In this document: piece by piece, positions 6,193 to 6,936 of the stretch
How the letters are laid out: the number at the start of each line of letters is the position of its first letter
Position numbering within the stretch: the stretch's first letter is position 1
From: Campylobacterota bacterium
GTDB lineage: Bacteria; Campylobacterota; Campylobacteria; Campylobacterales; Sulfurovaceae
Reading direction: 5' to 3'
DNA: 6,936 nucleotides
Assembly: GCA_030595845.1 (NCBI GenBank)
Contig: JAUVCL010000104.1
Location: 1 to 6,936, forward strand
The notes under the pieces: generated by a model
The model's database searches: none
What the model was told of the DNA's origin: nothing
What the model saw: only the letters and a program-made list of their open reading frames with translations
Program-made: the position numbers and the translations under genes

Positions 6193-6936
6193 ATGAAAGA
6201 AAAACTTCAAAATTATTCAGAAGAATTCCTTGATTATCTATTGGATGTCAGAGGCTACTCTGAGACCTCTGTTATTACCTATGAGATAGCACTGAGACAG
6301 ATGATGGAAGTCAGTCATTTTTATGAAGAAGAGGGCATTACTGTACTTGATATCACTCCTTTTCGTTTCAAAATAGTTAAAAATCATAAAAAAACGATTG
6401 TTAAAAAACTATCTGCGGTACGCTCTTTCATGAAGTACTTGGAAGATCTCTGTCATTTGTCCGTAAAACTGATAGGAGATGAGACGATAAAGGTACCTCA
6501 GAGCCTTCCTAAGCCTATTGAAGAGAAATACATTAGTGAGGTGTTGGATAACGCAAACTTACAAGAGAAATTGCTTCTCTCTATGCTTTACGGTCTTGGT
6601 TTACGTATCTCTGAATTATCTGTGCTTAAATTAGCAGATATTAAAGAAGAATGGGTGCAGATCCATGGGAAAGGCAATAAAGTAAGAGAGTTGCCACTAT
6701 TGGCAGCATTGCAAAAATTGATATCTGTCTATGTCAAAGTGAGATCCCCTAAAACGTACTTGTTTGAAAAAGGGAATGCGCCTATGAATGCGGCACAATT
6801 ACGCTATCTTCTCTCTAAAGTTTTTAAAGAGGCAGGACTTAAAGTGACGCCTCACCAGCTTCGACACTCTTTTGCAACACATTTGTTAAACAATGGGGCA
6901 CGTATATCAGATGTGAGTGAACTACTTGGGCATGAA
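6193..6936 (+). CDS. Xer-type tyrosine recombinase (3' end outside window)
   Basis: Cytosolic site-specific recombinase; 248 residues are visible and the frame is open to the window end. The N-terminal SAM-like core-binding domain covers about 1-95 (FLDYLLDVRGYSETSVITYE), and the catalytic domain starts near 110. Catalytic residues seen are Arg138 (GLGLRISEL), Lys160 (HGKGNK), His221 and Arg224 (HQLRHSFATHLL) and His247 (LLGHE). The nucleophilic Tyr would follow roughly nine residues beyond the edge. Extrapolated length is about 265-280 aa, the XerC/XerD size, whereas I recall Helicobacter and Campylobacter XerH being about 350-360 aa. The GGAG at 6183-6186, six bases before the ATG, supports the start. 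It is the fourth gene of the run, 33 nt after lpxJ. It could be the chromosome-dimer resolvase or another Xer-like protein; no dif-like site was recognised here. Confidence 0.93.
   Translation, partial: MKEKLQNYSEEFLDYLLDVRGYSETSVITYEIALRQMMEVSHFYEEEGITVLDITPFRFKIVKNHKKTIVKKLSAVRSFMKYLEDLCHLSVKLIGDETIKVPQSLPKPIEEKYISEVLDNANLQEKLLLSMLYGLGLRISELSVLKLADIKEEWVQIHGKGNKVRELPLLAALQKLISVYVKVRSPKTYLFEKGNAPMNAAQLRYLLSKVFKEAGLKVTPHQLRHSFATHLLNNGARISDVSELLGHE

Overview
The window is about 6.9 kb of compact, AT-leaning bacterial chromosome. Protein features and gene order point to a Campylobacterota (Epsilonproteobacteria) genome. The run nusA (divergent) / HP0268-type small protein / miaB / DUF374 acyltransferase is the arrangement I remember from Campylobacter and Helicobacter. 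NusA lacks the C-terminal extension of the E. coli protein, and TpiA is the short epsilonproteobacterial type. The base composition and the presence of a glycolytic gap-pgk-tpiA operon fit a free-living sulfur oxidiser of the Sulfurovum/Sulfurimonas kind, but that genus-level guess is inference only.

Layout. Positions 1-2493 (+) hold the 3' part of gap, then pgk and tpiA, a co-directional triose-phosphate operon with gaps of 7 and 38 nt. It catalyses GAP to 1,3-BPG to 3-PG plus triose-phosphate isomerisation, and is reversible for gluconeogenesis or CO2 fixation. tpiA converges on nusA (2645-3808, -). Almost all of the 151-nt space between them is filled by a 143-bp inverted-repeat element (2497-2639). 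It looks like a pair of REP sequences (a BIME): each end starts with GTAG directly followed by an 8-bp hairpin with the same 6-nt loop, and the stems differ between the ends in ways that mostly keep pairing.

nusA is divergent from a second operon (3999 to beyond the right edge, +), with candidate -10 boxes for both directions in the 190-nt intergenic region. That operon encodes an HP0268-type small nuclease-like protein, MiaB (tRNA 2-methylthiolation), an LpxJ-type lipid A secondary acyltransferase, and a Xer-type tyrosine recombinase cut by the window end. miaB probably starts at a TTG that overlaps the small gene by 8 nt, and lpxJ follows 3 nt after miaB, so the genes are probably co-transcribed.

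Most of the window is conserved housekeeping sequence. The item most worth a second look is the BIME-like element. Secondary items are the short Xer recombinase (not the long XerH form I expect in Campylobacter/Helicobacter), the TTG overlap start of miaB, and a changed substrate-site motif in Pgk. I saw no rRNA, tRNA, CRISPR array or complete insertion sequence.
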